A stretch of 64,000 nt of DNA. Source: Bradyrhizobium japonicum USDA 6. Its GTDB lineage: Bacteria; Pseudomonadota; Alphaproteobacteria; Rhizobiales; Xanthobacteraceae. Positions 54,702-63,342 of this stretch are shown here, one piece after another. Location: the NCBI RefSeq assembly GCF_000284375.1, contig NC_017249.1, positions 496,001-560,000 on the forward strand. Reading direction: 5' to 3'. The notes beneath the pieces are model-generated. The model saw only the letters and a list, made by a program, of their open reading frames with translations. It was not told the origin of the DNA and searched no databases. The translations under genes and the position numbers were made by a program. The number at the start of each line of letters is the position of its first letter. Position 1 is the first letter of the stretch.

Positions 54702-56390
54702 ATGACCGAGCAGCCGAACCGTCAGAAATTCGCCGGCGACGGCATCGCCGCACCGCTGCGGTACACCGTGTTCCGGCGCATCTGGCTCGCCAGCCTGCTC
54801 TCCAATCTTGGCCTTTTGATCCAGGGCGTGGGCGCGGCCTGGGCGATGACGCAGATGGCGGCCTCGGCCGACAAGGTGGCGCTGGTGCAGACCGCGCTGA
54901 TGCTGCCGATCATGCTGATCTCGATGCCGGCCGGCGCCATCGCCGACATGTATGACCGGCGCATCGTGACCTTGATTTCGCTCGCGATCGCGCTGATGGG
55001 AGCGACTGCGCTGACGGTGCTGGCCTGGCTCAAGCTGATCACCCCGGAAACGCTGCTCGTGTTCTGCTTCGTGGTGGGCAGCGGCAATGCGCTGTTCGGG
55101 CCGGCGTGGCAATCCTCGGTCAGCGAGCAGGTGCCGCCCGAAGCCCTGCCGTCAGCCGTCGCGCTGAACGGCATCAGCTACAATATTGCACGCAGCTTCG
55201 GTCCCGCGGTCGGCGGCGTCATCGTCGCCTCGCTTGGCGCGGTGGCCGCCTTTGCCTGCAACGCGATCCTCTATCTGCCGCTGCTGGTGGTGCTGCTGCT
55301 CTGGCGGCGCAGCACCGAGCCCTCGCGCCTGCCGCGGGAAAAGCTCAACCGCGCCATGGTCTCGGGCTTCCGCTACATCACCAATTCGCCGCCGATCAAG
55401 ATCGTGCTGTTGCGCACATTGGTGATGGGCCTGATCGGCGGTGCCATCATGGCGTTGATGCCGCTGATTGCGCGCGATTTGCTGCATGGCGGCGCGCAGA
55501 CCTACGGCATCATGCTGGGTGCCTTCGGCATGGGCGCCGTCGTCGGCGCGCTCAACATCCATGAATTGCGCAAGCGCATGAGCGGCGAGGCCGCGATCCG
55601 CGCCTGCACCATCTCGATGGCATTCGCGATGGCCGCGCTTGCCGTGAGCACGGAGCCGGTGCTGACGGCGGCGGCGCTCGTGCTCGCCGGTGCGGTCTGG
55701 ATGGCCGCTGTCGCGCTGTTCAACATCGGCGTGCAGCTCTCTGCGCCGCGCTGGGTCGCGGGCCGTTCGCTCGCGGCGTTCCAGGCCTCGATATCCGGCG
55801 GCATCGCGATCGGCGCCTGGGGCTGGGGCCATCTCACCGATTATGCCGGCGTCGAGGTCGCGCTGCTGACAGCCGCCAGCCTGATGCTGATCTCGCCGGT
55901 GCTCGGCATCTGGCTGGCGATGCCGCGCGTCGGCGCCCGCAACGAGAACGCGGACGTGCTCGCCGATCCCGAAGTCAAACTGTCGCTCACGGCGCGCAGC
56001 GGGCCGCTGGTGGTCGAGATCGAATACAGGGTGTCCCAGGAAAACGCGCGCGCCTTCCACAATGTGATGCAGGACGTGCAGCTCTCCCGGCAGCGCAACG
56101 GCGCCTATGGCTGGTCGATTGCGCGCGACATCGCCGACCCCGAATTGTGGACCGAGCGCTACCACTGTCCGACCTGGCTCGATTATCTGCGCCAGCGCAA
56201 CCGCTCGACCCAGTCCGAACGCGCATTGCATCAGCAGGCGATCGATTTCCACATCGGCCCCGATCCGGTGCGTATCCGCCGCATGCTGGAGCGTCCGTTC
56301 GGCTCGGTGCGCTGGAAGGAGGAGACGCCGGATCGTGCCGGCGCCGAGGTGCTGCCGGTGGTCGCGAGCGCGGCGGGGAGCAGCACGTAG
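54702..56390 (+). CDS. MFS transporter (EntS/MFS_3-like) with C-terminal soluble domain
   Basis: A 562-residue exporter with 12 transmembrane helices over about 25-415 and the family loop AGAIADMYDRR near 70 after helix 2. After the last helix comes a soluble tail (about 425-540) with EIEYRVSQENARAFHNVM and the CPTWLDYLRQRNR segment, which looks like a small dimeric alpha/beta-barrel (monooxygenase-like) domain. Homologues with this tail are common in rhizobia. Start 54702 has GGAAGG upstream; 54690 is also possible. Substrate unknown. Confidence 0.86.
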   Translation: MTEQPNRQKFAGDGIAAPLRYTVFRRIWLASLLSNLGLLIQGVGAAWAMTQMAASADKVALVQTALMLPIMLISMPAGAIADMYDRRIVTLISLAIALMGATALTVLAWLKLITPETLLVFCFVVGSGNALFGPAWQSSVSEQVPPEALPSAVALNGISYNIARSFGPAVGGVIVASLGAVAAFACNAILYLPLLVVLLLWRRSTEPSRLPREKLNRAMVSGFRYITNSPPIKIVLLRTLVMGLIGGAIMALMPLIARDLLHGGAQTYGIMLGAFGMGAVVGALNIHELRKRMSGEAAIRACTISMAFAMAALAVSTEPVLTAAALVLAGAVWMAAVALFNIGVQLSAPRWVAGRSLAAFQASISGGIAIGAWGWGHLTDYAGVEVALLTAASLMLISPVLGIWLAMPRVGARNENADVLADPEVKLSLTARSGPLVVEIEYRVSQENARAFHNVMQDVQLSRQRNGAYGWSIARDIADPELWTERYHCPTWLDYLRQRNRSTQSERALHQQAIDFHIGPDPVRIRRMLERPFGSVRWKEETPDRAGAEVLPVVASAAGSST

Positions 56391-56400
56391 GTCTTGGCCT

Positions 56401-56480
56401 GTAGCCCGGATAGAGCGAAGCGCAATCCGGGACGGTCTCACCGCGCGGGCAGCCCCCGGATTTTGCTCATCCGGGCTACG
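56401..56480. repeat. Palindromic repeat (GTAGCCCGGAT type)
   Basis: GTAGCCCGGATAGAGCGAAG and GCTCATCCGGGCTACG form the outer arms, CAATCCGGGAC and CCCCCGGATTT the inner. It sits 10 bases after the MFS stop and can end that transcript and the convergent miniprotein gene. Confidence 0.8.
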
Positions 56481-56490
56481 ACGCCACGTC

Positions 56491-56706
56491 TTACTGCCCG
56501 TGATCCGTCAACACCTTGTCGCAGGCTTTGCTGAGGCGGGTGCGGTTCTGCTTGAGACAAGCGAGCACGACGCCATCGCCATTGTTCATCACTGCACGGC
56601 AGAAGCGCGTCACATCGCGCGCGCAGGCATCGTGGCCGGGCTGCTGTTGCGCTGAGGCGCTCGATGCGCACAGAATCAAAGAAACAATGAAAAGAAATCT
56701 GGTCAT
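56491..56706 (-). CDS. Secreted four-cysteine miniprotein (GLG1-like repeat), copy 1
   Basis: A 71-residue product with a signal peptide (1-19, ending SASA) and a mature part of about 50 residues with four cysteines spaced C-x7-C-x13-C-x11-C, matching a single cysteine-rich repeat of the GLG1 family. Two disulfides are likely in the periplasm. The next gene upstream (56869-57192) encodes a related protein with almost the same spacing. Function is unknown. Confidence 0.75.
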   Translation of the reverse strand: MTRFLFIVSLILCASSASAQQQPGHDACARDVTRFCRAVMNNGDGVVLACLKQNRTRLSKACDKVLTDHGQ

Positions 56707-56868
56707 CGCGTAATGCCTCTCGCCTCAAAGATGTGCGGGCGAAGCTAGTGCGACGATCCCGGGGCCGCAACGGCTTTATTGCCGGGCGGGACTGGCGCGC
56801 GTGGCCCCGGCTTGACGCCGGGAGCACATCGCGAGGGGAGCCAACAACGATCGCCGTTGCGCGTTTTC

Positions 56869-57192
56869 CTACTGCTTGTCCTGCGCGTCTGCGACCTTGC
56901 GTGAGGCGCCCTTTGCGAGGTCCTTGTCCATCACCGCGCGGCAGCCGGCGCTCAGGTCGGAACGATGCTTCATCATGCACGCCGTGATCTTCGGGATGTT
57001 GGGAATTTCCGAGGAGCACAGGCGGAAGGCATCGCCGGTGCACTGCTGCTGCGCCTCGGCCGAGAAGGCGAAGCTCGACGTCGTCGCGACGATCGAGACG
57101 ATGGCGGCAAAGCCCAGAGCCAGGCTGGTGTCGCGGATCCTACTCGTCAGCGATTTGGCAGAGAAAGACTTCGCAGAAGAAGACTTGGTCAT
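56869..57192 (-). CDS. Secreted four-cysteine miniprotein (GLG1-like repeat), copy 2
   Basis: A 107-residue product with a long Ser/Lys-rich N-region before a signal-type hydrophobic stretch (about 24-46, ending AEAQ) and four cysteines spaced C-x7-C-x12-C-x11-C. Its mature part aligns by pattern with the neighbour at 56491-56706. The tail is basic and polar (GASRKVADAQDKQ). A shorter start within the Ser-rich region is possible. Function unknown. Confidence 0.75.
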   Translation of the reverse strand: MTKSSSAKSFSAKSLTSRIRDTSLALGFAAIVSIVATTSSFAFSAEAQQQCTGDAFRLCSSEIPNIPKITACMMKHRSDLSAGCRAVMDKDLAKGASRKVADAQDKQ

Positions 57193-57446
57193 TTGAAGCT
57201 CCCATGGGCGCCGCTGGAAGCGAGGCCCGTTGTTGATGGGAACTACGATGCTCCGGCAAAACAGTTTCCACCGTGATGACGGTCACGGGTGGCCCGCCCT
57301 CTGTGACTTCCGTCACTTTGGCGCACCTCGCTGAAAATCCGGCGCAAACGCCGTTGTGTTGGTGTCACGTTAACTGTTCCTTCGCATTAATGGCTCGTCG
57401 CGCGGGAGATTCCGCCGGGTTGGTTGCGTAATTGGAAAGAATAGCG

Positions 57447-58508
57447 ATGCGTAATGCGTTGGGCCTGATGCTGGCCAGTGTAGTTGCGGCGGTCGTGATC
57501 GCCGCCGGCGGTTGGTTTTATTATTCCGCGCGCGCCGATCAGGGCGCCCCCAAAACAACGGCCGCCCGTGCCGCCGATCAATTGCCGGCACAGGCGAAGC
57601 TCGCCGCCAGGGATGACGTCGAGACCACCGCGGCGATCGCGGCCAGGCCGACGGCAGTTGCCCAGGCAGCGGCGCCTGCGCCCGCTCCGGCCATGCCCGT
57701 GCAGCCGAAACAGGCCTGCGCCAATCCGAACGCGCTGGGCGTTGCCCGCGTGGTCGAGATCGACACCACCGGCGGACCCGGCTTCGGCTTCGACCATTTC
57801 AAGCAGTTCGACTTCCTCACCGACAAGGAGGTCGTGCTGACCTTCGACGACGGTCCCTGGCCGGTGAACACGCCCGCGGTGCTGAAGGCGCTCGCGGATG
57901 AATGCACCAAGGGTCTGTTCTTCTCGGTCGGCAAGCACGCGACCTATCATCCGGAAATCCTGCGCCAGGTGCTGGCCCAGGGCCACACGGTCGGCACGCA
58001 CACCTGGTCGCATGTCAACCTGAACGGCAAGAAGATGACGGAGCAGCAGGCCAAGGACGAGGTCGAAAAGGGTATCAGTGCGGTGAAATTCGCGCTCGGT
58101 ACCAACCCCGCGCCGTTCTTCCGCTTCCCTCAGCTTCAGCACAATCCGGCGATCGTGAGCTATTTCGGCACCCGCAACGTCGCGATGTTCTCGACCGATA
58201 TCGACTCCTTCGACTTCCGGAAGGGCGCGACGCCGGAGAAGATCATCGAGACGGTGATGACGCGGCTCGACAAGCTCGGCAAGGGCATCATCCTGATGCA
58301 CGACTTCCAGAAGCACACCGGCGAAGCGATGCCGGCGCTGCTCGCGCGGCTCAAGGCCGGCGGATACAAGGTCGTGCAGATGAAAGCGAAGACGACGCTT
58401 CAGACGCTGCCGGAATATGACGAGGCGCTGATGAAGGACATGAAGGTGCCGACCGCGGGCACGAACACGCGTCCGATCTCCAGCGTGGTGCAGACGGTGT
58501 CGCAGTAA
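57447..58508 (+). CDS. Polysaccharide deacetylase (NodB homology) family protein
   Basis: A 353-residue exported or membrane-anchored esterase. An N-terminal hydrophobic segment (about 4-25) is followed by an Ala/Pro linker to about 95. The NodB domain begins VVLTFDDGPWPVNTP near 130, giving the catalytic and metal Asp pair; the metal histidines are in GTHTWSHVNL near 183; further motifs are FFRFPQL and LMHDF near 288. It removes acetyl groups from amino sugars, probably in peptidoglycan or an exopolymer. The ATG at 57447 is chosen over a TTG 15 bases upstream. Confidence 0.9.
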   Translation: MRNALGLMLASVVAAVVIAAGGWFYYSARADQGAPKTTAARAADQLPAQAKLAARDDVETTAAIAARPTAVAQAAAPAPAPAMPVQPKQACANPNALGVARVVEIDTTGGPGFGFDHFKQFDFLTDKEVVLTFDDGPWPVNTPAVLKALADECTKGLFFSVGKHATYHPEILRQVLAQGHTVGTHTWSHVNLNGKKMTEQQAKDEVEKGISAVKFALGTNPAPFFRFPQLQHNPAIVSYFGTRNVAMFSTDIDSFDFRKGATPEKIIETVMTRLDKLGKGIILMHDFQKHTGEAMPALLARLKAGGYKVVQMKAKTTLQTLPEYDEALMKDMKVPTAGTNTRPISSVVQTVSQ

Positions 58509-58535
58509 GCCCGAACCGCTTCCTCAATACGCGCA

Positions 58536-58565
58536 TGGCCGGGCTCTTGCCCGGCCATTTGCTTT
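58536..58565 (+). terminator. Terminator after the deacetylase gene
   Basis: A 10-bp perfect stem ATGGCCGGGC with GCCCGGCCAT around TCTT, followed by TTGCTTTT, 28 bases after the stop. Confidence 0.75.
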
Positions 58566-58581
58566 TGGAGCGAGCGGCGGC

Positions 58582-58956
58582 TTACCAGTAGATGCCGTGG
58601 CGATGCAGCTCGCTGATGATACGGCCTTCGGTCCAGCCGCGCTTGTGCTTCGGCTTGCCCGCCTTTGCGGTCTTCGTGGCGGGCTTGCTCGTCGCCGCCG
58701 GCGCTGAGGCCGTCGTTGTCGCGGTCACGGCAGGAGCCGTCGCCACGGCGGGAGCAGGGGCCGAGACTGCCGGCGGACGATCGACGTATTTCGGGGCTTC
58801 CGTGGCCGGCGCGACTTCGCTGATTTGCGTCGTCGGCGCGGTGGTCGTGGTGGCTTGCGGAGCGGCCGTTGCCGTGGCCAGCGACAGGCTGCGGTCGCCG
58901 GCATGGGCAGATGCGGAAGCCAGGACCATGGCGGCAACCAGAATGATCTTGCGCAT
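58582..58956 (-). CDS. Small secreted Ala/Thr-rich protein, function unknown
   Basis: A 124-residue product with a signal peptide (1-19, ending SAHA), a low-complexity Ala/Thr/Pro region (25-93), a Lys-rich stretch (95-107) and a distinct C-terminus GWTEGRIISELHRHGIYW. The tail looks like a conserved short motif rather than random sequence. No enzyme motif is seen. It converges with the deacetylase gene, and tRNA-Thr is about 75 bases from the frame's other neighbour. Confidence 0.65.
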   Translation of the reverse strand: MRKIILVAAMVLASASAHAGDRSLSLATATAAPQATTTTAPTTQISEVAPATEAPKYVDRPPAVSAPAPAVATAPAVTATTTASAPAATSKPATKTAKAGKPKHKRGWTEGRIISELHRHGIYW

Positions 58957-59106
58957 GTGAAATCTCCCCGTGTTTTCCGTGACCGGGAGACTAGGGGAGT
59001 CACGGCGGGGATTATGTGACTGGCGTCACTCGAGCCGCCGCGCGAACTCGATCACGCCCGCGGTCGGCATGCTGGATGACAAAGTCAAAACGTTGAGTTT
59101 GAGCGC

Positions 59107-59182
59107 TGGTGCCGCAAGAGGGATTCGAACCCCCGACCCCGTCATTACGAATGACGTGCTCTACCGACTGAGCTATTGCGGC
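59107..59182 (-). tRNA. tRNA-Thr, anticodon CGT
   Basis: On the minus strand the acceptor GCCGCAA/TTGCGGC, D arm GCTC/GAGC, anticodon stem CGTCA/TGACG with loop TTCGTAA giving CGT, and T arm GGGGG-TTCGAAT-CCCTC (one G-T pair) all fold. The 76-base gene includes an encoded CCA. It reads the ACG codon. Confidence 0.93.
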
Positions 59183-59282
59183 GAACCCTGCCGGGACCCG
59201 CGCAATGCCGGTCCCGATACGCGCGCTCCTGATATCGGGCATGGCCCGAATTGGCAAGGTGGAGCGGGCTTCGAAATGTGCC

Positions 59283-61058
59283 TCACGCGCCCCAGCGGGA
59301 CCAGAATCCGCGCCAGCCGCCGGCCTGGGCCTTTGCATGGGTTCTGGGCGTGCCGATTTGTTCCGCAAATTCATCGCTCGGACCCTCGTCATCGATCCCG
59401 GGATCATCGGGGGCGCGGACGATGGGGATGACGGCCTGGATCGGGGCCGGCGCGGGCTTGCCGAGGTCGGCGCGGGTCCGGAACACCGGCGTTGCCGCCT
59501 CCGGAGATGATTCGGCCGTCTCAAGGGCGGGATTGACCGGCTCGGCGGTGGGCGTGACCGCCGGCTCTTCCTTGGCGGCCTCCGCGGTCGTCTCCTTGGC
59601 CTCAGGGGGCGAATTGTCCTGTGCGGCGGGGACGGAATCCGGTGCGGCCACGGGCGGTTCCACCGGGGCTTCGCTCGGGGCTGCCGTCACCCGCTTCGGC
59701 GGCGGGGCGGCCAGCATGGCTTCCTCGAAGGCCGAGGATTCGATCGTGGCGCCCTTGTCGGAGGGCAGGCTCGCGACCGGCGTTTGCCACTGGAAGGCAT
59801 CGAGACGGCCGGTGACCGGCGAGACCGGACGCCAGCGGTCGCTGACATAGCCGTCCGCGGTCCAGGCCGGATCGTGGCGGGCGCGCACCGCGCGCAAGGT
59901 CCAGGCGCGGGCACGGCCGCCGTCGCCGTGCTCGGTACGCTCGAGCTCGGCCATCAGCAGCGCGACCCGCTGGGTCGGATCATTGACGTAAGGCGCGAGC
60001 ACCGCACGCGCACGCGCGAACTCGGAGGCGTCGATCGCGGCGCGCGCGATCGCGAGCTGGCCCTCGACATGGCCCGCCTTGTCGGCCGGCGTCTTGGCCG
60101 CCAGCGTCTCGACCCGCTGCAAGCGCTGCCGCGCGGAATCGCCGAGCTTCACATGCGCATAGGCGTCGGCGAGATCCGGATGCGGATTGGCGAGCCACGC
60201 GGCCTCGACCAGCTTCATGGAGCGTCGCACCTGATGCGCTTCGCTCTCGAACTTGGCCGCGAGCACCGCGGCCGGCACCAGCGTCGGCGCGAGCTTGATC
60301 GCCTCCATCACGCTCTCGCGCGCGACGTCGCGGTCCATCGTTTCCAATTCCAGCGCGCGGGCCGTGAGCAGCACGCCGCGCTGGCGGCGATAGGCCGCCT
60401 TGTCGATCAGGCCCGCGGACAGATTCGAATCCAGGATCGCGAGCGCGCCGCTCCAATCGCCGCGCGCGCAGCGGAAGCCGAGCACCGCGTGCGAGGCCCA
60501 GGTCGAGGACGGCGACAGCTTGATCGCTTCCTCCGCGATCATCACGGCGCCGACCGCATCGTCGGCACGCTGCGCCTCGATGAACAGGCCGCGCAGGCCG
60601 AGCAGCCGGGTATCCTCGCGCTCGGCCATGACGCGAAAGACGCGCTGCGCCTCGTCGCGATTGCCTTCGAGCTGGGCCGATTGCGCATGCAGCAGCAGTG
60701 CGAGCGGATCGTTCGCGGCCAGCCGCCGCGCGGTATCGGCGTGACGGCGGGCGAGGGCGGTGTCGCCATGACCGATCGCGAGCAGGCCGTGGGTGATGGC
60801 ATGGCGGCCGCGCGCGTGCCGTTTCTCATGACGGCGGCGGCGCAGGCGTCCCGGCGTGCGCCAGATCATCGTCACGATGCTCCAGACCAGCACGACCGCC
60901 GCTGCAAAGACGCCGAGCAGAAACACGAACCTCGGAAGCGTCGTTGACGCGCGGAAGCCGCCCGCGGTCAGGACGAGATCGCCGGGCTGATCGGCAACCC
61001 AGGCCGCGCCGGCCGCCGCCAGCGCGATCAGGACGAGGAAGAGGACGATGCGAAGCAT
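59283..61058 (-). CDS. hemY: HemY-type membrane TPR protein
   Basis: A 591-residue protein with two N-terminal helices (1-20 and about 38-60, the HemY N-domain) and TPR repeats over about 80-430. The remainder is Pro/Ala/Glu-rich and disordered. Proteobacterial HemY of this kind sits at the inner membrane and is tied to the last steps of heme synthesis by genetic context, without known catalysis; it is unrelated to protoporphyrinogen oxidase. Last gene of the hemD-mitofilin-hemY set; spacer to the mitofilin gene 37 bases. Confidence 0.92.
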   Translation of the reverse strand: MLRIVLFLVLIALAAAGAAWVADQPGDLVLTAGGFRASTTLPRFVFLLGVFAAAVVLVWSIVTMIWRTPGRLRRRRHEKRHARGRHAITHGLLAIGHGDTALARRHADTARRLAANDPLALLLHAQSAQLEGNRDEAQRVFRVMAEREDTRLLGLRGLFIEAQRADDAVGAVMIAEEAIKLSPSSTWASHAVLGFRCARGDWSGALAILDSNLSAGLIDKAAYRRQRGVLLTARALELETMDRDVARESVMEAIKLAPTLVPAAVLAAKFESEAHQVRRSMKLVEAAWLANPHPDLADAYAHVKLGDSARQRLQRVETLAAKTPADKAGHVEGQLAIARAAIDASEFARARAVLAPYVNDPTQRVALLMAELERTEHGDGGRARAWTLRAVRARHDPAWTADGYVSDRWRPVSPVTGRLDAFQWQTPVASLPSDKGATIESSAFEEAMLAAPPPKRVTAAPSEAPVEPPVAAPDSVPAAQDNSPPEAKETTAEAAKEEPAVTPTAEPVNPALETAESSPEAATPVFRTRADLGKPAPAPIQAVIPIVRAPDDPGIDDEGPSDEFAEQIGTPRTHAKAQAGGWRGFWSRWGA

Positions 61059-61095
61059 GGCGATCCCTATTACGCGCTGATTGTTGCGCGAACCT

Positions 61096-62364
61096 TTACT
61101 GAGCAGGCTTGACCAGATCGGGCTTGGCGAGATCCGCCATGGCATCGTCGGCGAATTTGCGGGAGGCACCGAGCGCGGCGTCGCGCGCATCGGCCTTGTC
61201 GAGCCAGGCCTGTGCCGGTGCACGATCGGCCTCGGACAGCGTCTTCAGCTCGCGCCGTGCTTCCGCGAAATCGTTGCGGAGCGCCGCCGCCGTCACCCGT
61301 GCGACGATGGCGCCGCGATCATTGCCGACGCCGTCGGTGCGCTCGATACGAACGAGTTTCGAGGCCCCCGCCTGGAGACGCTCGACGATGCCGGCACCGG
61401 CGGCCGGGGTTTCCGCCGGCGGCGAGAGCTTGGGCACGATGTTGAGCAGCTCACGGCTCAGCGCAACCGGCGTCGGAATGCCTGACGATGCAAAGGTGTC
61501 GAGCGGCTTCAGCATATCGGGCTTGGCCGCGAGCGACCGCGCCGCGACCAATTGCGATTCGTAGGGATCGCCATGCCGAACCGCCACGTCGAGCAGAGCC
61601 GCCGCCACGACATGGCGCAGCGGCTTGTCATCCGTCGCCTTGTTGTCGGCAATCTTCTCGCCCTGCTGTGCGAGCTCGGCACGCTCCGTCTTGCTGGCAC
61701 GCTCAAGCTGCGCAATGCGGTCGCTGAGAGCGGCAAGATCGGGCGCGGCGGTGCGCGGTGCCGACTTCACGTCGTTGGCGGTCTTGTCTGATTGTGCACG
61801 CAGATTGGCGATGTCACTGCGCAAGGCATTTGCGGATTTCTCCAGTGCATCGATCCGCGCCACCACGGCCGGATCGGCGGCGGGCTTGCCCGCCTTGGCT
61901 TCGACCGCGGCGACACGTCCGCTGAGCGCGTCGATCGTCGCGCTCGTGACCTGCGGTGCGGCCGGCGGCGCCTGCACGGCGGGCCAGCCCAGCATCCAGC
62001 CGACGGCAATCACGATCGCGGCTGCGACCGCGCCGGAGAACGGCGCAATGACCCAGGGCGACACCGGTGCCGACGCGGGAGCGGAAGCGACCGCGGCCTC
62101 CGCGTGCGCGGGCTCCGGGTCGGGCTTGGCCTCTTCGTCGGGCTTGGCCTCTTCAAACTTGGCCTCTTCGAATTTGGGCTCTTCGACCGCGGCCTGCTCT
62201 GGGGTGGCCTGCTCCGGCGTCGGCTGAAACTCCGGTTCGGCGGCCGCCGTCGACTGCGGCTGGGTCGAGATTTCGGTTGCCTCAAGGTCGATGGTGGGCG
62301 GGGTGCGCTTGGCACGGCCTGACTCGGGAGCCAGTCCTGCGTCTTCAGGCTTGTCGTCGGCCAT
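61096..62364 (-). CDS. Alphaproteobacterial mitofilin (Mic60-like) membrane protein
   Basis: A 422-residue protein with an acidic Pro/Glu/Ala-rich N-terminus (1-100), one transmembrane helix (104-127), a coiled coil (about 140-235) and a C-terminal mitofilin-like helical domain (about 250-410). This order and its position beside hemY identify it as the bacterial relative of mitochondrial Mic60, which shapes cristae by bending membrane and contacting outer-membrane partners. Its N-terminus has a short direct repeat (KFEEAKFEEAKPDEEAKPD). It likely organises inner-membrane invaginations or envelope contacts. Confidence 0.88.
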   Translation of the reverse strand: MADDKPEDAGLAPESGRAKRTPPTIDLEATEISTQPQSTAAAEPEFQPTPEQATPEQAAVEEPKFEEAKFEEAKPDEEAKPDPEPAHAEAAVASAPASAPVSPWVIAPFSGAVAAAIVIAVGWMLGWPAVQAPPAAPQVTSATIDALSGRVAAVEAKAGKPAADPAVVARIDALEKSANALRSDIANLRAQSDKTANDVKSAPRTAAPDLAALSDRIAQLERASKTERAELAQQGEKIADNKATDDKPLRHVVAAALLDVAVRHGDPYESQLVAARSLAAKPDMLKPLDTFASSGIPTPVALSRELLNIVPKLSPPAETPAAGAGIVERLQAGASKLVRIERTDGVGNDRGAIVARVTAAALRNDFAEARRELKTLSEADRAPAQAWLDKADARDAALGASRKFADDAMADLAKPDLVKPAQ

Positions 62365-62429
62365 CGTGACGGTTCCTCACACTCAAATGCCCTAAACGGA
62401 CCCGATCGCGTCGGATTCGGCCCGACCTC

Positions 62430-63191
62430 TTACGCCAAACGGGTCCGCAAAGCACGCTCCAAGGTATCAAATAGGGCATTTTCGTCCGGCGTCGCGGCCC
62501 CCAGAACCTGCGACGCACCGGCATCGCGCAGCACGCTGGCGACCGTCTCGGACAGGCAGCATTGCGGGATCGCCAGCGCCGAGATTTCGACGCCTTCGTC
62601 TCGTGCCGCATCCAGGAAGGCCCGCGCGCTGCGACGGGAGTAGTGCAGCACCGCCTCGATCCCATGCGCGGCAAAGCCATCGCAGACATCGCGCGGCAGT
62701 ATCTTGACCGGAGTCATGCGATAGGTGGTCTGCGTCACCACGCTGAAGCCCTCGGCGCCGAGCTCGGCGCCGAGATCGCGCGACAGATCCGCGCCCGCGA
62801 GATAGAGCAGCGTGCCTTTCTTCTTCAGCAGCTTGTCGCGTGCGCTCCGCATCACCTTGTCGCGCAAGGCCGCGGCATCGCCGCCGGCGACGATCACCTC
62901 GGCGAAGCCGGCGTCGCGCGCCGCGGCAGCCGTGTGCTCGCCGACCGCAAACAGCGGCAGCTCGAAAAGGCCAAGGTTCTTTAAGCCAAGGGCCTGCAAT
63001 TGCGGCGCGACGGCGCGGATCGCATTGGCCGACGTGACGATGATGGCGCCGTAGTCGGCCTCACTCTCGTCATGGAAGGCGACCGGCTCGAACTTGAGCA
63101 TCGGGGCGAGCAGCACCGCATGACCCCGCGCCCGCAAATTTTTCGCCGTCGCCTCATTGTCGGGATGCGGCCGTGTGACAAGAATGGACAT
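62430..63191 (-). CDS. hemD: Uroporphyrinogen-III synthase
   Basis: A 253-residue enzyme that cyclises hydroxymethylbilane to uroporphyrinogen III. The family is poorly conserved; visible marks are the opening ILVTRPHPDNEATAKNL, IIVTSANAIRAVAP near 62, LFAVGEHTAAAARDAGF near 89, and the second-domain stretch VLHYSRRSARAFL. The start at 63191 places the TRP motif at the N-terminus. Its usual neighbour hemC is not present between it and tsaD. Confidence 0.9.
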   Translation of the reverse strand: MSILVTRPHPDNEATAKNLRARGHAVLLAPMLKFEPVAFHDESEADYGAIIVTSANAIRAVAPQLQALGLKNLGLFELPLFAVGEHTAAAARDAGFAEVIVAGGDAAALRDKVMRSARDKLLKKKGTLLYLAGADLSRDLGAELGAEGFSVVTQTTYRMTPVKILPRDVCDGFAAHGIEAVLHYSRRSARAFLDAARDEGVEISALAIPQCCLSETVASVLRDAGASQVLGAATPDENALFDTLERALRTRLA

Positions 63192-63342
63192 CGCTTGTGT
63201 TCCCGAACCACGTGGCGGTGACGCATTCACGAAGGCGGCTGCGCGTGACGATTGCGCAGGTGGACCCCGGAATGCTACCGGACGTACCAGAACTCTGCTT
63301 TACGGATGAGCGCAAGGGCGCAAATTGGATAACAATTCGCCA

